Shown piece after piece: positions 12,233 through 25,228 of a stretch of 64,000 nucleotides of DNA. Under the pieces are notes generated by a model. It did not search any database. It worked only from the letters and a program-made list of their open reading frames with translations, and had not been told where the DNA came from. Position 1 is the stretch's first letter. Each line of letters opens with the position of its first letter. The position numbers and the translations under genes are program-made. This DNA comes from Rostratula benghalensis (taxonomy: Eukaryota > Chordata > Aves > Charadriiformes > Rostratulidae). The DNA is taken from assembly GCA_013399305.1 (NCBI GenBank), contig VXAI01000383.1:369626-433625 (forward strand), read 5' to 3'.

Positions 12233-12591
12233 GGGGGGGGGAATTTCAGCGCGGGGGCTGCCTCTTGTGCCATCTCGGGATGCAGAGCCCCGAGTGGAGC
12301 GTGGCGACGGAGCCGTTCACATCCCAGGATTTTCTGGAGGCCGTTTCGGCCGGGCCACCCCACCCAGGGCTGATGTCATGCGCCCCGGCCGGCTGTGTTT
12401 GTCGAGATCGCTAAGGCGTGCGTGGGTCCTGGCCCTCCCGAGCCGGGACAGCAGAGCTGCTTCTTGACGAGGAGGGAGGGAGGGGAAGGCCGAAAACCCA
12501 GGGAAATTTGAAGGCTCTGAGCTTCCTGCTCCTCGGTGTTCCTGCCCGTCCTCACCCGCCGGGCTCTCCATCCTTCTACGACCGAAACAGG
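12233..12591. promoter_or_regulatory. CpG-island-like block beside the gap
   Basis: About 360 bases with GC near 60% and roughly 29 CpG by eye, close to the number expected without CpG loss. Surrounding DNA is CpG-poor. The block begins at the gap edge and ends where a CR1 begins. In birds such blocks usually mark promoters or first exons. No start codon in an extended frame or clear splice donor was identified, so a promoter is an inference. The island probably continues into the gap. Confidence 0.45.
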
Positions 12592-13073
12592 TCGTGGAGG
12601 TGCTGGAGTGGGTCCAGGGAAGGGCAACAAAGCTGGTGAGGGGTTTGGAGAATAAGCCTTATGAGGAGAGGCTGAGGGAACTGGGGGTGTTCAGCCTGGA
12701 GAAAAGGGGTCTGAGAAGAGACCTTCTCGCTCTCTCCAACTCCCTGAAGGGAGGGTGTAGCCAGGGGATTCCAGTCTCTTCTCCCAAGTCACAGGTGATA
12801 GGGCAGGAGGAAATGGCCTCAAGTTCCACCAGGGGAGGTTCAGATTGGATATCAGGAAAAATGTTTACACAGAAAGGGTTATTAAGCATTGGAATGGGCT
12901 GCCCTGGGGGGTGTTTAAGGCACCATCCCTGGAGGGATTTAAAAGATGGTTGACATAGTGCTTAGTGACATGGTTTAGTGATTTGTTTTTTATCAGAGAC
13001 AGATTGATGATTGGACTAGATGATCTTAAAGGTCCCTTCCAACCTAGACAATTCCAATTGTATGATTCTATGA
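12592..13073 (+). mobile_element. CR1 LINE, 3' end with ORF2 C-terminus
   Basis: 5'-truncated CR1 of about 480 bases. Its first part translates with [16 protein letters not shown] and [19 protein letters not shown], the conserved C-terminal end of CR1 ORF2. The 3' part contains gacatagtgcttagtgacat and gatcttaaaggtcccttcc and ends in the octamer-like tgtatgattctatga. The type differs from the CR1-J-like copies elsewhere and matches the copy at 63564-63750. It abuts the CpG-rich block directly. Confidence 0.93.
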
Positions 13074-15045
13074 CTATTCCAATGTCCTCTGACAAGGATA
13101 GCCTGATGGTTGGCAGCTGGGGTTGGGAGACTCATGAGTCTTCTCCTGGCTTGCAACTAGGAGTGGGATGGGAGACCTGGAATGGAAAGCAGAAATGGTG
13201 TCACTGCTGGAAAACTGTGAGGACCACTGCTGTCAAGTCTGCTGGCCAGGTGCCTTGTGCCTTCATCGGTGGAAAAGTGGGAGATGTGTCAGCACAGCCA
13301 CGTTGGTCATATCCATTTTTCCCTTCCTAACCAGTGCAGCACAGATGACCAGTTCAGACCTGAATTGCCCACTGCCTGCGGTGTCAGCAGTGTTGAGTCA
13401 TAAGGGAGCCCACACTCCTGACTCCTGTGTCCCATTTTTATCCACTTTTGATCCAGGCTGCTGCATGCTGTGAAATATCACATTTCTAACTCACAAGGAA
13501 AGGAAGCAACCTCCCTGCTTTACCTGCCCAGCTCCATGGCTTTATCTGTCAGATAGTCACCAATGGCGAGTCATCCCAGAGTGTCCAAAACAAGCGGTTC
13601 TGTGCCTTCTTTTGCTCTGGGCATTTTATCCCCTATTTCACTGGAAAATCTGGGGGTCTGGCTAGCCAAACACCCACCTCTAGTCATTGGTTTTGCTTCA
13701 TACCAAATCAAAACTCTCCATTAGCCCCAGACAGCAGTCATAAAAAAACCCAAAATCTTCACAGGCTGACCTCAACTTCTGAGTATCCATATCTGGATAC
13801 GCATGTTGGTGGAACACCCCTCTCTCTTGACCTGCAGTACCAATTGAGGCCACCCCACTACCATCTCCTTGGACCTTTTCCCTCAAAATATACTAAGTTC
13901 TTGAAAAATTAGAGGTCCTGTGGGTGAGGAAAGCTCTGCTGGGGAGATGTGCTGCACAAAGATTGAAAGCATTACTTTTCCAAGCGCCCACTTGCAATGC
14001 AGCACCCTACATGTGAGGCCACACACATCATTCCTTCTGCCTGCCAAGGACAAGCCAAGGGGAGAGGTTTATTCTCATGCTGTGCCTCATGTTCTTAGGT
14101 CTGATGTTAGCTAAGTAGGCAATGGTGCATTTGGGGCTTTGTCCCCCTATCTCCACTTGTGCAGGATCTGACATTTGGCCTGGGATACAGGTTGGTGGAG
14201 ACATGAAGATCACACCAAGCTGAAGTCAATACCCAAAAAACCCCAGCCACAGGCTGAATGAAACGAGGAAAACACACTGGCGTGAACAAAACCCAACAGG
14301 CATGATGCCAACCTCAGAAGCTTTTTCCAGATTTCCTGGCTAAGAAGAGCTTTATGATGATTTGCTTTGGTGTCAGAAGAAGCTAGTAGCAAGACAAATG
14401 ACCTTGTCCCTGTTCACCTCCTGCATTGCCTCAAGCTCCATGGGCTCATTCTCCAGTCTGACCAAGCAAAGCAAAAAAAACCAAAAAACAATGCAGCCAA
14501 GATGAAGGGTACTTAAAAGGTAGCAGGAATATAAAAGCAAAAAATAAATGACCCATAAATCACAGTTCCCAGCCCTATCAAAAAAAACAGGGATAGTTGC
14601 ACAGAAGACACCCTGAAACAGGGTTTGCATGGCAAAAGAAATGGAACTCAGCCTTCATGTGCTAAATAAATTGAAGAAAGAAAAAGAAAAAAAAAAAAAA
14701 GCTGCAAAATTGACTCATAGCTGGCCTGAACTAAATCCAGGTGGTCTTGGGAATGTCCTGTATACTGACGAACAATGAACTGATCCTTTTTTGGGTGCCC
14801 AAATGCACCCAGCCTTTGTTTGACCCAGCAAATGTCCAGATTTGGTGGTAGACCAGGCCAGTCCTCCTTGGGGATGGCAGCATAGCAGCCTCTCAGCAAA
14901 GAAGCTGTTTGGGGTCCACATCTGGCAGCACAGCTATTCCAAGACAAGGTTTCTCCTTACTCCAAATTAAACTGAACATGTCCTAGTAGCTATACCCAGG
15001 AAAGGTATCTTTGGTGAAAATATAAGTTTAAGAATTAGAATAAAT
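13074..15045. other. unique non-coding DNA
   Basis: Only short frames and no recognised repeat apart from an A-rich tract at 14672-14700. Nothing supports a gene. Confidence 0.5.
14672..14700. repeat. A-rich tract
   Basis: Runs of A interrupted by single G, ending in A14. It is low complexity. It is not preceded by a recognisable retrocopy. Confidence 0.8.
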
Positions 15046-15213
15046 GGCCCAGGTTGCCCAGAGAAGCTGTGGCTGCCCCATCCCTGGAAGGGTTCAAGGC
15101 CAGGTTGGAGGGGGCTTGGAGCAACCTGGTTTGGTGGGAGGTGTCCCTGCCCAGGGCGTGGAATAAGATCATCCTTCCAACTTGAACCATTCTATGATTC
15201 TATGATTCTATGA
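15046..15213 (+). mobile_element. CR1 LINE 3' end (CR1-J-like)
   Basis: About 170 bases starting at ggcccaggttgcccagagaa and ending in three copies of the octamer attctatg. Only the 3' UTR is present, the usual result of 5' truncation during target-primed reverse transcription. A short deletion in the second half removes the stretch around ggtctttaaggt. The clean tail suggests a fairly young copy. Confidence 0.95.
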
Positions 15214-17107
15214 ATTTAAATTCCCCACCTTTGATTGTTCCTGTCACAGTGGTGACGGTCCCAGAGACTGTAGGACTGTGACAGCATCTCCCAAAAATAC
15301 ACAATACCAGGATTTCTGAGATGTGCCTTTTTCCTTCAAGAAATATCCCCGGTCTTGGAAATTCTGCAATAACATTTCAATATAGTTCTTAGTAGGATGT
15401 GAAATAGGTCACAGGCTGGCAAACAATGGGGTTGTGATTATTATCAACACTTTTCTAAAAAAAAGATTTGTTTCTGCTTTTTTTTTCTTTTATGTTAAAC
15501 AATCAGCATCTTCAATTTTTTCATTGTCTCTTAGCAACTGAGCAGTTTTGCTTGCACACAGATTTGGGTAAGGAGATAGGAAGTGATGTGGAAAACAGGA
15601 CTTTCCAAAATGGTGACCTTTTTCTACTCAGAGTTTTCAGTTTGGCCAAATCTCTTGCAAAAAAGTTGCAGCCGACACCAACCCCAAACAAAATGTCCCC
15701 CTGTTGCTACATCATGCAGGCAACAGCCTTCCATTAGAAAACCCCAATGTAGTTGTTAGTTCTCCTTTTCATTATTATTGCTCTTCGGGACTGCCCTCTG
15801 CTATGTGATGTGCAAATTTGGGGCAGAAAGAGGGTTTCTGAGAGCTCAGAACATCTGCAGAAGACCAGGCACAGGTGTGTGACTGCTTCACAGAAGAGGG
15901 ATGTTACCATACCAGGATTTCAGGCTCGTAGTCTGCCAACAACAACAACAACAACAAAAAAAGAGCTGTTCCATGGCAGAGGAGGAATATGAGGAGCACA
16001 TGTTTGGTCAAGCTGGTGGGTTAACGTTGTTCCTTCACCTCCCAAGGCTGGCTGGGCTCTGGTATGCCCATAAAAACACCCCCTGCTTCCTCCTGTTGCT
16101 GTGGGGGCAACAGAAAACCTTGATTTCAGCCCATACAATTAAAACAAACGGTTGCCACATGTAAATATTTGTGTTGTTAGCTGTCTTGCTTCATCCTGGG
16201 GCTCCTAAAAATAAACAGCACGAGGCATCCCTGGCTGTTAGAGCAGGACCTGCGATGTGCTGGAGTCTAAGTTTCCTTGGTGCCTTCAGCAGCAGCCAAA
16301 GCAGCAGGGCCAGGAGGGCAAGGGGAGCCTGAGATGGGACACTTGGTAGTCTTTGGGTCACCTGCTTCACTTTGGGCCAACACAACGCTTGTGGAGTGGG
16401 GCTGGTCCTGTTTGCCCTTGGAGGTGGCTCTTTGAGAAGAAGATGGACTTCCCACAGCCTCACCAGCTCGCTTGGTGTCCCACTGAGTGTCCGACTGGGG
16501 GGGACTGTCACATAAGTCTGCATGAAAATTCATGCTTCAGGGGTGGAAAACCCATGTGTGATCTCTGAATCATGATCTCTCAGATGAGAACAAATCCCTC
16601 ATCCTTGCTAAGCACCAAAGAGTTTTAATGCTCATCCATGCAGCTTGCACCCACAGGGACTGGTCCAGAGGGAGGAACAGCAGGGCTAAAAACATCCCTG
16701 GCTGCTGGTGCCTCCAACCTATGTGACACCTAGGTAGGAGCTTGTATATTATCCGGGTTTCTTTCAGCTCAGCACAAACATTACAAAACCAGGTCTTTAC
16801 CGCGCTTGTCTCCAGGGTTCTGCCCTTTGGCGTTTAGGAGTGAGCTGGGTAATTATACAGGATTTTTTCTCTTCCCCTGGGAAAAGACATGAAACCTGGA
16901 TCATTTCTGGCTTTCCTTGGTGGCTGTCCAAGCAGAAGTTAAAGCTCTCACAGCAATTTCTAAAATCCCCCTCCTAGATAACACAGCGGCTTGGTTTCAA
17001 GGTTACTCTCAAGGGTGTAATAGCAGTATTTCTTCTTCACTGCAATACCATGATCTAATGCACATTTTCAAGAAGCTTTAGGACAACTTTAAAACTGGAA
17101 AGTGTTT
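15214..17107. other. unique non-coding DNA
   Basis: Contains a CAA microsatellite at 15937-15962. The rest is single-copy sequence. 16740-17060 is AT-rich and repeat-free. No gene was recognised. Confidence 0.5.
15937..15962. repeat. (CAA)n microsatellite
   Basis: About seven CAA units followed by an A run. Confidence 0.9.
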
Positions 17108-17189
17108 TGAAAAAAAAAACAACAACAACAAAACACCAAAAAAACCCACCCCTAACCAAAAAACCCACCCCAACAACCCAAACCACCCT
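17108..17189. repeat. A/C-rich low-complexity tract
   Basis: An A run, a short AAC repeat, then C runs separated by A-rich spacers. At 17145-17171 four C runs of three or four bases have spacers of 1, 11 and 1, so the minus strand could form a G-quadruplex. Confidence 0.8.
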
Positions 17190-17341
17190 GTTATTTCCAG
17201 TCTGCTTTCTTTGGGCTGTTTTGAATAAGATAGAAAGCAAACTGGGAAAATTTAATTTACACCAGGAGAAAGAAAAGTACTACAATTTAAGAGAAAAAGC
17301 CTACACTGATACTGTTCCACTTCAACAATTACTTCTGCATC

Positions 17342-17382
17342 CATATATATGTATGGGGTATATATATACATATATATATAAA
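17342..17382. repeat. TA-rich microsatellite
   Basis: Imperfect alternating TA interrupted by gtatgggg and ca. Confidence 0.85.
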
Positions 17383-17867
17383 TGTTTTTTCCCCCGGGGT
17401 TTTCCTTTTAAAGATTTTTGCCTTTTCACATGTGAACTGTAAACAGACTGACAGATGGAATTCTTTTGTATAAACTGTTTCAGATACACTATTCTTCCAT
17501 GCCTATGTCAGTTGTTTACAGTATCAAAAAGCCACAGATACGCCTAAAAGTAAGGAAAGTTGGAATTTCTGCCAAACATTTGGATACCATCCATCCTCAG
17601 AGGCTATACCCTCACTGCACCGGGCGGTGCTGAGACACTTCTCACTAGAGGCATCTCCACAAGATGTGTGTCAGCAGGAGGCTGAGGGATCTTCAAAGAA
17701 AGGGCTGAGGAGGGAAAAGTGGGGCAGTTTTGCAGACTGTACTCCCCCAAATTCGCTGCTGCCACTGTCTGCACTTGCTAATGAGCGTCTAATAGACTCG
17801 TGGTTGCTGGGCTGGTGATGGGAACATCTGGAGCTCTCCACATGGGTGGTACATTATCCCCGTGGCC

Positions 17868-17909
17868 TTTTTTAAAATTTTTTTCTTTTTTTTTTTTTCT
17901 TATTTTGTG
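17868..17909. repeat. T-rich tract
   Basis: T runs interrupted by AAAA and single C, then a short GT repeat. Confidence 0.8.
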
Positions 17910-20900
17910 TGTGTTTTCCTTCCTTGTTTTCCTGCCCTAAATGCCAGCCAAGGAGTCTAACATGAAGGACCATCATGTACTGGTACCCAGGGATCTACAT
18001 GGGTGCAACTCCTGGACCGTGGGTCTTTATCAAGGCATTTGGGGCCTTTAAAGTGTCCATAAAAACATAGACTTTGAGCAGAGTCATCCCAAGGAGTCCT
18101 CTTTTCAGGGCAACCTATTTAGTTGAAGGTACTGATTTAAGCTGTCTCAGCTAGCAAGCTTCTCAACCCTGTCACAGAAACAGCTGCATTGGATGATCCC
18201 CAGCCTCATGGCAAAGCCATGTAGACAAGTCTTTATTTTCCCAGAACTCCACTTCTGGCCCTTACCCTGAGAAGGGCTTCACTTGTGAGGTCTTCAGTCA
18301 CTGAAAACACCTCCAAATTCTTTGTGCCACTTCTTTTCTCTCCCAACCATGCCATATGCTTACCTGGAAGAAGGGTAATGGCCACACGTGTCCATCACCA
18401 CCTCAGGACTGGGCTGGGTCAAGCACCTGAGTTAAATAGCACCTTTGGTGGTCTGTAGCATGGTCCACCAGGAAGACCATTGGACCTTCAGGTCTGAGGG
18501 ACTGGAAGAGGCTGAAAAGGCCAAAAAACCTCCAGATTAAAAACCTTCCATCAACATGATAAAAAAAGAGGCCCGATGACACAGAGGAATGTTCTGTGGG
18601 GTTTTGAGCTTAGGGAAGGTGGAAAAAAGGGCCTCTGAATGTCAATGTGTATGACTTGTCCCCATAAGGCTCTCCAGGTATTGTCTCAGGGGCCAATCAC
18701 CTTCTTTCCCAGATGACATGTGTTTTGGAAAAATCTTGGATTTGTTCACCAGGATATTTATTCATCAAAAATTCATCAAAAAGGTACCAGCACTAAGCAC
18801 GTCGGGAAAAATCTTCATAAAAAGCAACAATAAACCAACCAAAGAAAACAACCTCTGACTGGCGAATACATCCCACCTTCAGGTTTGCCATCTCAAGTTG
18901 TTCTGTCTGAAGTCAAGCCCAAAATCTCCACTGGAAGAAAATCAGTCAGGAGCAAAATCAGGGATGCTCTGGCCAGGATGTGTGGATAGAGAACTGCCCT
19001 CTCCTCGCTGGACAACCAGGGCCTGCTGGGCACCAGAGAAGGCTGCTGGCCCCAGAAGCTGCCCAAACATGGTGGGATGTAGAGCTCAGTCTGCTTGGGC
19101 AATCAGGGAATTTGCCTTCTGTGTTTATTTGGCAAGTTCAATACCTTCTGTTAGCTATTTCTTCATGCCACCATAGTCATATGCAGCCACATTTCCACCT
19201 TTCCGATGGGAACAATACATTGCACTATTGGGAGTACAGTGGCAGTCAATGGGAATGTGATCAAGAAATACACAAAAAATTCAAGAACAGGCCTAAAAAG
19301 TTGCTGTTTAGGTCCCTACCCTGCAAGGGACCAAGCCTCTCCAAGCTTCCTCCAGTCTCTGCACCACAAATGCTTCAGAACCTGCTCATCCTTTGCAAAG
19401 CATGGATCTCCTTTTCAACTCAAGTCCTCAGCTGGGAGTCCTGTCTTAAAGATTGTCTGCTGTGGACTGTAGGCAGGATGGTAGAATACATCCTGGAGAA
19501 TTCCTAGATCATGGTTGTACTACCTTGGTGAGATAAACTGGACAAGGCTGACCACAAAAGAGTTGAACTCAGAGGATGGGGAGGAAGCTCAATAAGTAGA
19601 TGAGAGAAGTCCATCAATTAATCTGGGCTCTGCTGCGTTATGGAGCAGGGACACGACCATGCCCAGGTCAGGCTGGATTCTGGAGCTGAGCTTGGACCCC
19701 ATATGGTGGTCCCTTAAATAGAACCTGCTGTGACATTGTGTGGTTTCACCACATTTTTGCAACGCTGCACAGAGCATTTCTACCTTTTGCACCTGCCTTT
19801 TTCTGTTGGGCAGGTCAGCAGGTCCCATCCCTCCTCTTCTGTCCACTGTTGGCGATATCACAAAGCAAACAGCGTGGAGAGCATGCACGCCCCAGCACCT
19901 TCCCAAAACACATCTTGGGGCGTGAGCGAGGGATCTGTCATGCACTGCAGGAAGGACAAGGGCATCACAGAAGTCCCAGTTGCGCAAATGACATGGCTCT
20001 GAGATGGAGAACAACAACAGAAGGGACCGCAGGGCTTTGCTGGCTCTCCCTGTGACACAGGCAGCACTCAGCTACTTGCCCCGGCACGTGCAGGCTCCTC
20101 TGGCTCATGGGGAAGAGGTCTGCTCTCCTCAGACAGAGCACATGGGCTGGAGCTGTTGTTCCCGAGGTCTATGTAGCCATGGTGAGCTCTGTGGTGATGT
20201 AAACATTACACAATCATGAGCCCCCCCTGTCTGAGGGCAGCAGAGGCACCACCGGGCTCCTCCTCTTTGGATCGTTCTTCCCTGGGGGAGTGCAGCACTT
20301 GGTGAAGTCATGACAGCAAGCTCCAGAGGTGCCAGCGAGCCCACAGCACACTCAGAATTATACTCACATGGCTGAAAGGATGGGTCACATTTCTGGGAAT
20401 CCACCCTGACCTCCTCTGGTGATGCTCTGGCTTCCTGAGGATGGAGAGATGGAACAAATACATTCTTCTTTCTCAGCCTTCAGTTCCACTTGAGGAACTT
20501 TATGACTCTGGGTAATTAACAAGCGTCTGAATACTTGCAAACGGGGCCTTGCCTGGTGGACAGACCTCCTGGAGGTATGGTGATGACAAGGTGGTGGTGT
20601 GGGCAGCACATCCAGGGGGTAATGGGCCAGAAAGTGGGGGAAGAGAGTGCTCTGGATCTCCCCCATCACTCCTCTAGGGCTATCTCTTGGTGACAGCAGG
20701 ACAGCATCTCCAGCACAAGTCATCGATCTCCTCCTTGGCTCAGGGACAATGTGGTTTGCAGGTAAGACCTTGTCCCTTGTCTGTGATTGGTAAAAACCTA
20801 TGGACACATCACTTTCTGCACAAAATCACCTACTTTTTTTGGAGAAAGGTAGAATCCTGTCCTGTAGCTAAATTTAAGACAGATCTGCTGATGCTCCCTA

Positions 20901-21945
20901 AACTATTTTACCACCTACAGGCACCAAGTTATTAATTTGCACATTGTAGCCTTTCTTCTGGATTTCAGTTTAAAACATGCAGGAAGAAAAACATGTGCAT
21001 GGGCAGCTTTAGCCCTTCCTGAGGATCTGCTGGTGGGAAACTCGGTGGAGAGGCAAGGTGAGGTGGAAGAAACTTGATTTGCCCTTCTTCATCCCCAGCA
21101 GCTCCTTGCATTCAGTAGGAGAGGAGAAGCTGTGGGTTGGGTTGAGAGGGGCAGAGCATCCCGTTGAAGAACAGACCCCTTTTCACAAGCTGGTCTTGGG
21201 CCAACTCCGAGCTTCCCAGCTCCAGCACGGCTCTGCAGATGGACGGACGAATGCGAAGCGCCCTGCGAGACGCTGCCAGCGTGCGGCCGCCGAGGAGCTG
21301 GGAGTGCTTTTTTGTGAAACAGGAGGAGGACGAGCAGACCTTTGACCGCCTATTGGAAACAGATTTTCGCTTGACACACAAGAGCAGCAGCGATTCCTCT
21401 GGAATGAGAGCCCTGACCAAGGCTGGGCGACAGAAAAGGGTTCCCAGCGAATTGCGGGGAGGAAGGAAATCCACCCGTGGGACAGAGGATATTGTCTTTT
21501 GTTTTGCTTTGCAGCGCTGATTGTTGAATGCTTTTTGATTTCACAAGATTTTCTGGGGTTTGTGAACTTCCTTCAGAGATTTTTCTGGGGAAAAAAAAAA
21601 CCAAACCCAACCATGGAAACCATGCTAGGGGTTCTCCTTTTCCAAACAAACTACTCAACATTTTCATTCAAATCGAGATTTTCTGTGGATAGCAATGCTT
21701 GTTTCTCAACCAGTGTCATAAACGTGGTAGGCACTGCATCACCATCTAGATAATATTGGTATTCCAGCAGCAGGAGCTCAGGTCAGAGCCCTCCTCTGAT
21801 GGACCACGTGTAGTAAGAGACAACTTTGCTCTGAGGACTTCATACTCAGAACAAAAAAGGCAAAAGGCGAGAGAGAAGAGAAAAAGGCTATAAATATGCT
21901 TTAACAGATGGGGCGCTGAGGTGGCAGAAGATGAAGTGATTCATT

Positions 21946-21953
21946 TGACGTCA
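21946..21953. promoter_or_regulatory. consensus CRE palindrome
   Basis: TGACGTCA, the full cAMP-response element bound by CREB/ATF factors. A perfect 8-mer is expected by chance about once per 65 kb, less often where CpG is depleted, so it is only suggestive. Confidence 0.25.
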
Positions 21954-22476
21954 CGATCATAGGAAAACTAAGCCAAAAAGAAGAGCTAAATCCATCCCTC
22001 TTGGAAGTCTCAGCACATATCTTTAACCACAGCCCATCCTTCCCCTCTGGTTCTGCTAACTTTTGGTTGAGCCTTTGCTCTTCAGTAGGAGAGGGCACTT
22101 GGGACAGCACAATTTGCTGAGGATCAGGCCCCTTGTCAGGGAGTTTCTTGGCTGATGGAGTTCATCACCTGGCAGTGGACATAATGCATGATGCCAGCTT
22201 GTTCCCATCAGTCTCTCCTGGAGAGACCCAGAGCCCTGGTGAAGTTTTTTTTTGCCCATTGGTGTTGAACTCAGGAAGTGTTGATGTGGGAGATCTTAGG
22301 CTTTGCCACTGCTTTGGCAACAGCAGTAATATTGAAAGTAGTAACAACGACAACTAAACCAGATCTCAGTGGCTTTCCCTGGCTGCCTGGCACCTGCAGC
22401 CATGATTGAAGGGATCCTGCAAGGTGAGCAGAGGACCCATGGCAGTGTCCCCTTATGTGGGGACAGAACTAGGGGG

Positions 22477-22639
22477 TTATCACACCCAGAGAAAGTGGGG
22501 ATGACCCATCCCTGGTGGTGTTCAAGGCCAGGATGGACGAGGCTTTGAGCAAGTGGAAAGTGTCCCTGCCCAGGGCAGGGGGAGTGGAATGAGATGGTCT
22601 TTAAGTTCCTTCCAACCCAAACCATTCTATGATTCTGTG
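22477..22639 (+). mobile_element. diverged CR1 LINE 3' end
   Basis: Recognisable pieces in order are cccagagaaagtggggatga, ccatccctggtggtgttcaaggcc, gtccctgcccagggcaggg, tctttaagttccttccaaccc and attctatgattctgtg. Several small deletions compared with the copy at 15046 suggest an older or damaged insertion. The left edge is approximate. Confidence 0.88.
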
Positions 22640-23164
22640 TTCCATCATCTGGGAACCAGGGAAGAAAGACACTTAGGGCTTCGTTTCATATCACCTGGCA
22701 TGCTGGTGGGTCCCTGACAGCACTCCTTTAACCATAATGGAAAGCACGTACAACACATGACTGAAATGTGGAGATTTACACCCACTTTGCTTCCTGTGAC
22801 AGCACAAATCTTAGAGTGGCCAAGGGAGTTGAGCCTGTTCTTTGTCCTCCTACTCCTGTGCTTCTTGCAGTTGATGGACAACTTTCAGAGGCCAAACACA
22901 TAGTTTGGGGATGGGGACAAGAAACTTCTTGCTGCTGACCCCTGGAGCAGTTGACCCTTTGGGAAGGGATGGGCTTGGGGGGATCGTGGTGGTGGGGCAC
23001 ATTGCTGAGCTCTGCTGGGGCTGGCGTGCAGAGCGGGCTGGGATTAGGGTTGGAACTCGTAGCATTTGGGTCGTTGTGCAATGCTGGGCAGCTGGAGGGT
23101 TTCACTTTTCAGAGGGGAAAAGAAAATATGAAAAACTAGAACCAGAAAACTCTTTTCTTCCCTC

Positions 23165-23187
23165 TTTTTTTTTTTTTTTTTTTTTTT
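23165..23187. repeat. poly-T run (about 23 bases)
   Basis: An uninterrupted T run. Confidence 0.9.
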
Positions 23188-23528
23188 GGACCTATCCAGA
23201 GCTTTCCACAATGCTAGTGATTTAAACCAGGCCTGAAATATGAATGCAACTCTAATATTTCTACCTTACTCAGTTACATTGATGAGTCAAGGAGGCAGTG
23301 GAGGCCGAAATGCAGCAATGTATATACGGAGGCTACAGCTGAAATATCCCCTTGCGTAGACACCTTGTCAGCTACAGCCAGATCCGCAAGGTTAATAACA
23401 TTCTGTCCTTTTCTGGCTAATTCTGTGAGCATGGGAAAGAGAATATGAAATTAATTTAAAAGCTAGACATTCCTCCAGCTCTGAGACAGAGAAGACAAAG
23501 CTAATTTCACCGACGGGCAGAGGGAAAC

Positions 23529-23552
23529 GGGAGGGGGGGGGGGGGGGGGGGG
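23529..23552. repeat. poly-G run (20 G)
   Basis: An uninterrupted run of twenty G preceded by ggga. It is quadruplex-prone, and its length is unreliable in short-read assemblies. Confidence 0.9.
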
Positions 23553-24019
23553 CATCCCAAGACCGGAATCCAGGGTAAATCTGGCATTGGAGCTGACTTC
23601 TGGGAGCATTCCAGCCCATGGGTATCAGAGAACAAGGACCACAGAGGATGAGAAGAGGAGCAGGTGCCAGGGGTGCAGGTCAAGCCCCCTGAATGTGGGC
23701 ATCCCCCACTGCCTGGACCTGGAGGTAGGGGTGGGGAGAGCTGATGGTGTCTCTTCACAGGGATCAGGAGATGGATACGGTCTCAGGGTCAGATGTAAAT
23801 GGGGGGCAGAAGAGTCCCACAGCCAAACATCTGCCCAGTGCTGGGAACGGGCACTGGCCCGTGCTCTCTGCAACCCGGCCAGAACCCCTTAAAACGGCCT
23901 CCCCTCCCTTTTCATCCCTCATCCACATTTTCAGCCTTCTCACAGTCTCCCCTCCTCCATCACCCATGCCAAAGAAATCATAAATGCTGTAGTGTCCGAA
24001 AAGTCTTGCAGCCTTGGAG

Positions 24020-24069
24020 AGGAAAAAAAAAAAAAAAAAGGAGGAAAAAAAAAAAAAGAAAAGAAAAGG
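24020..24069. repeat. A/G-rich tract
   Basis: Two long A runs split by GGAGG, followed by an AAAAG-like segment. Confidence 0.88.
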
Positions 24070-24759
24070 TATTAAACCTGAAAGAGAAATAGTAGATGTG
24101 CATCTTCTTCCCTTTGGTCTCTCTGAAGGCTATTAAGTGATGCAGGGTGACTGTGGACAGGTACATGCAAATAATAGGATCAAGGCAGCAGTACAAAGGT
24201 TTGTCTCCCAATCTTAATGCAGGTGTGGGAGACACAAACCAGGTGGCTAAAAGGCTCCTTTGTTTGAAGCTGTCAGGAGGAGAAGCTGATAATCTCATGC
24301 CTCATCCCTAAACTCTCTTTCAGCCGTGTCAAGGCATCTCCTCACATCAGGAAGTCTGCAATGACATGGCTATGTGCTAAGCTCAGTTAATGTGGTCCGA
24401 GGTTTAAACACTTCAGGTTGAAAGTGGATAATTGGTGGTAGTGGATTTTAAAAGCTCACACAGGTGCCTTTGAAAAGAGGTCAGGAGTCAAGTGCATCTC
24501 TCCTATGAGAAATGGCGAGCCTTTCCTAAGGAGATCAAAATTCTTCCACGGAGAGCCCCAGGGCCTTGTAGGAACTGTTATTAATTTAGTTCTGTATGTT
24601 CCAAATAATGGAAAAACGATACCACATGTGTACAGGCCTAGGAACCGGGGCACGTTTGCTCTGGATAGATAGGCTTTCACCTGGATGGTTAATTAAGTAA
24701 TCCCCTCTCGGGCCAGCACAGGAGCCGCTGGCAGCGGGGCTTCTCCCAACCAGGCACCC

Positions 24760-24784
24760 GAGGAGGAGGAGGAGGAGGAGGAGG
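24760..24784. repeat. (AGG)n microsatellite
   Basis: About eight AGG units. Confidence 0.92.
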
Positions 24785-25228
24785 CACCAAGTGCCAAGTG
24801 AGGGTGAAGGGCTGCCTGGCTTCAGCTCCAAAGGAACCCTGTGGGGACAAGGACAGACCCCCAGCGAGCATCTCCTTGGGGGTCCGGAGATCTGTGCTGT
24901 CTCTCGCTCAGGTTTTCCAAATAAACACGGGATTTGGGGGACACGGGGTCCCTTGGGGTGCTGCGGTGGGGGTGCTGCCACCCTGTCCCACGAGCTCTCC
25001 GTTCTCAGGGCCACCCTGCGGGGGTTGTACACATACACAGCCCACCAGCAGAGACCTCCCTGCCACAATCACAGCCCTTCCTTAGCAAAGCAAACACCGC
25101 AAATACCTAAGCAAAGCACACCTTTAAAAGACGACTGTTCTCCCGTGTCGCCGCATTATTTTCTCAAATTGCGCTTAATTAAGGGAAAGCTGGAGGAAAT
25201 TAACATCCGACTATTTTCTTACGGTGGA

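Larger units (their letters stand above)
17190..22476. other. unique non-coding DNA, about 5.3 kb without CR1
   Basis: Holds a TA-rich tract (17342-17382), a T-rich tract (17868-17909), and a CpG-dense patch at about 21200-21310 (around 12 CpG in 105 bases). A 175-codon open frame at 18980-19507 has no recognisable domain. An acceptor-like tract ending at 21514 leads only into an AT-rich frame that looks non-coding. A perfect TGACGTCA lies at 21946. No gene is supported. Confidence 0.45.

Noticed and set aside
18980..19507. 175-codon plus-strand open frame
   Set aside because: No domain, irregular composition and overlap with another open frame. Consistent with chance.
21491..21753. Acceptor-like tract at 21514 leading into an open frame
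   Set aside because: The frame is AT-rich and dominated by Phe and Lys from homopolymers. No donor or homology.
23165..24069. Poly-T and poly-A tracts as evidence for a processed pseudogene or SINE
   Set aside because: No gene-derived body, box promoters or target-site duplications were seen.
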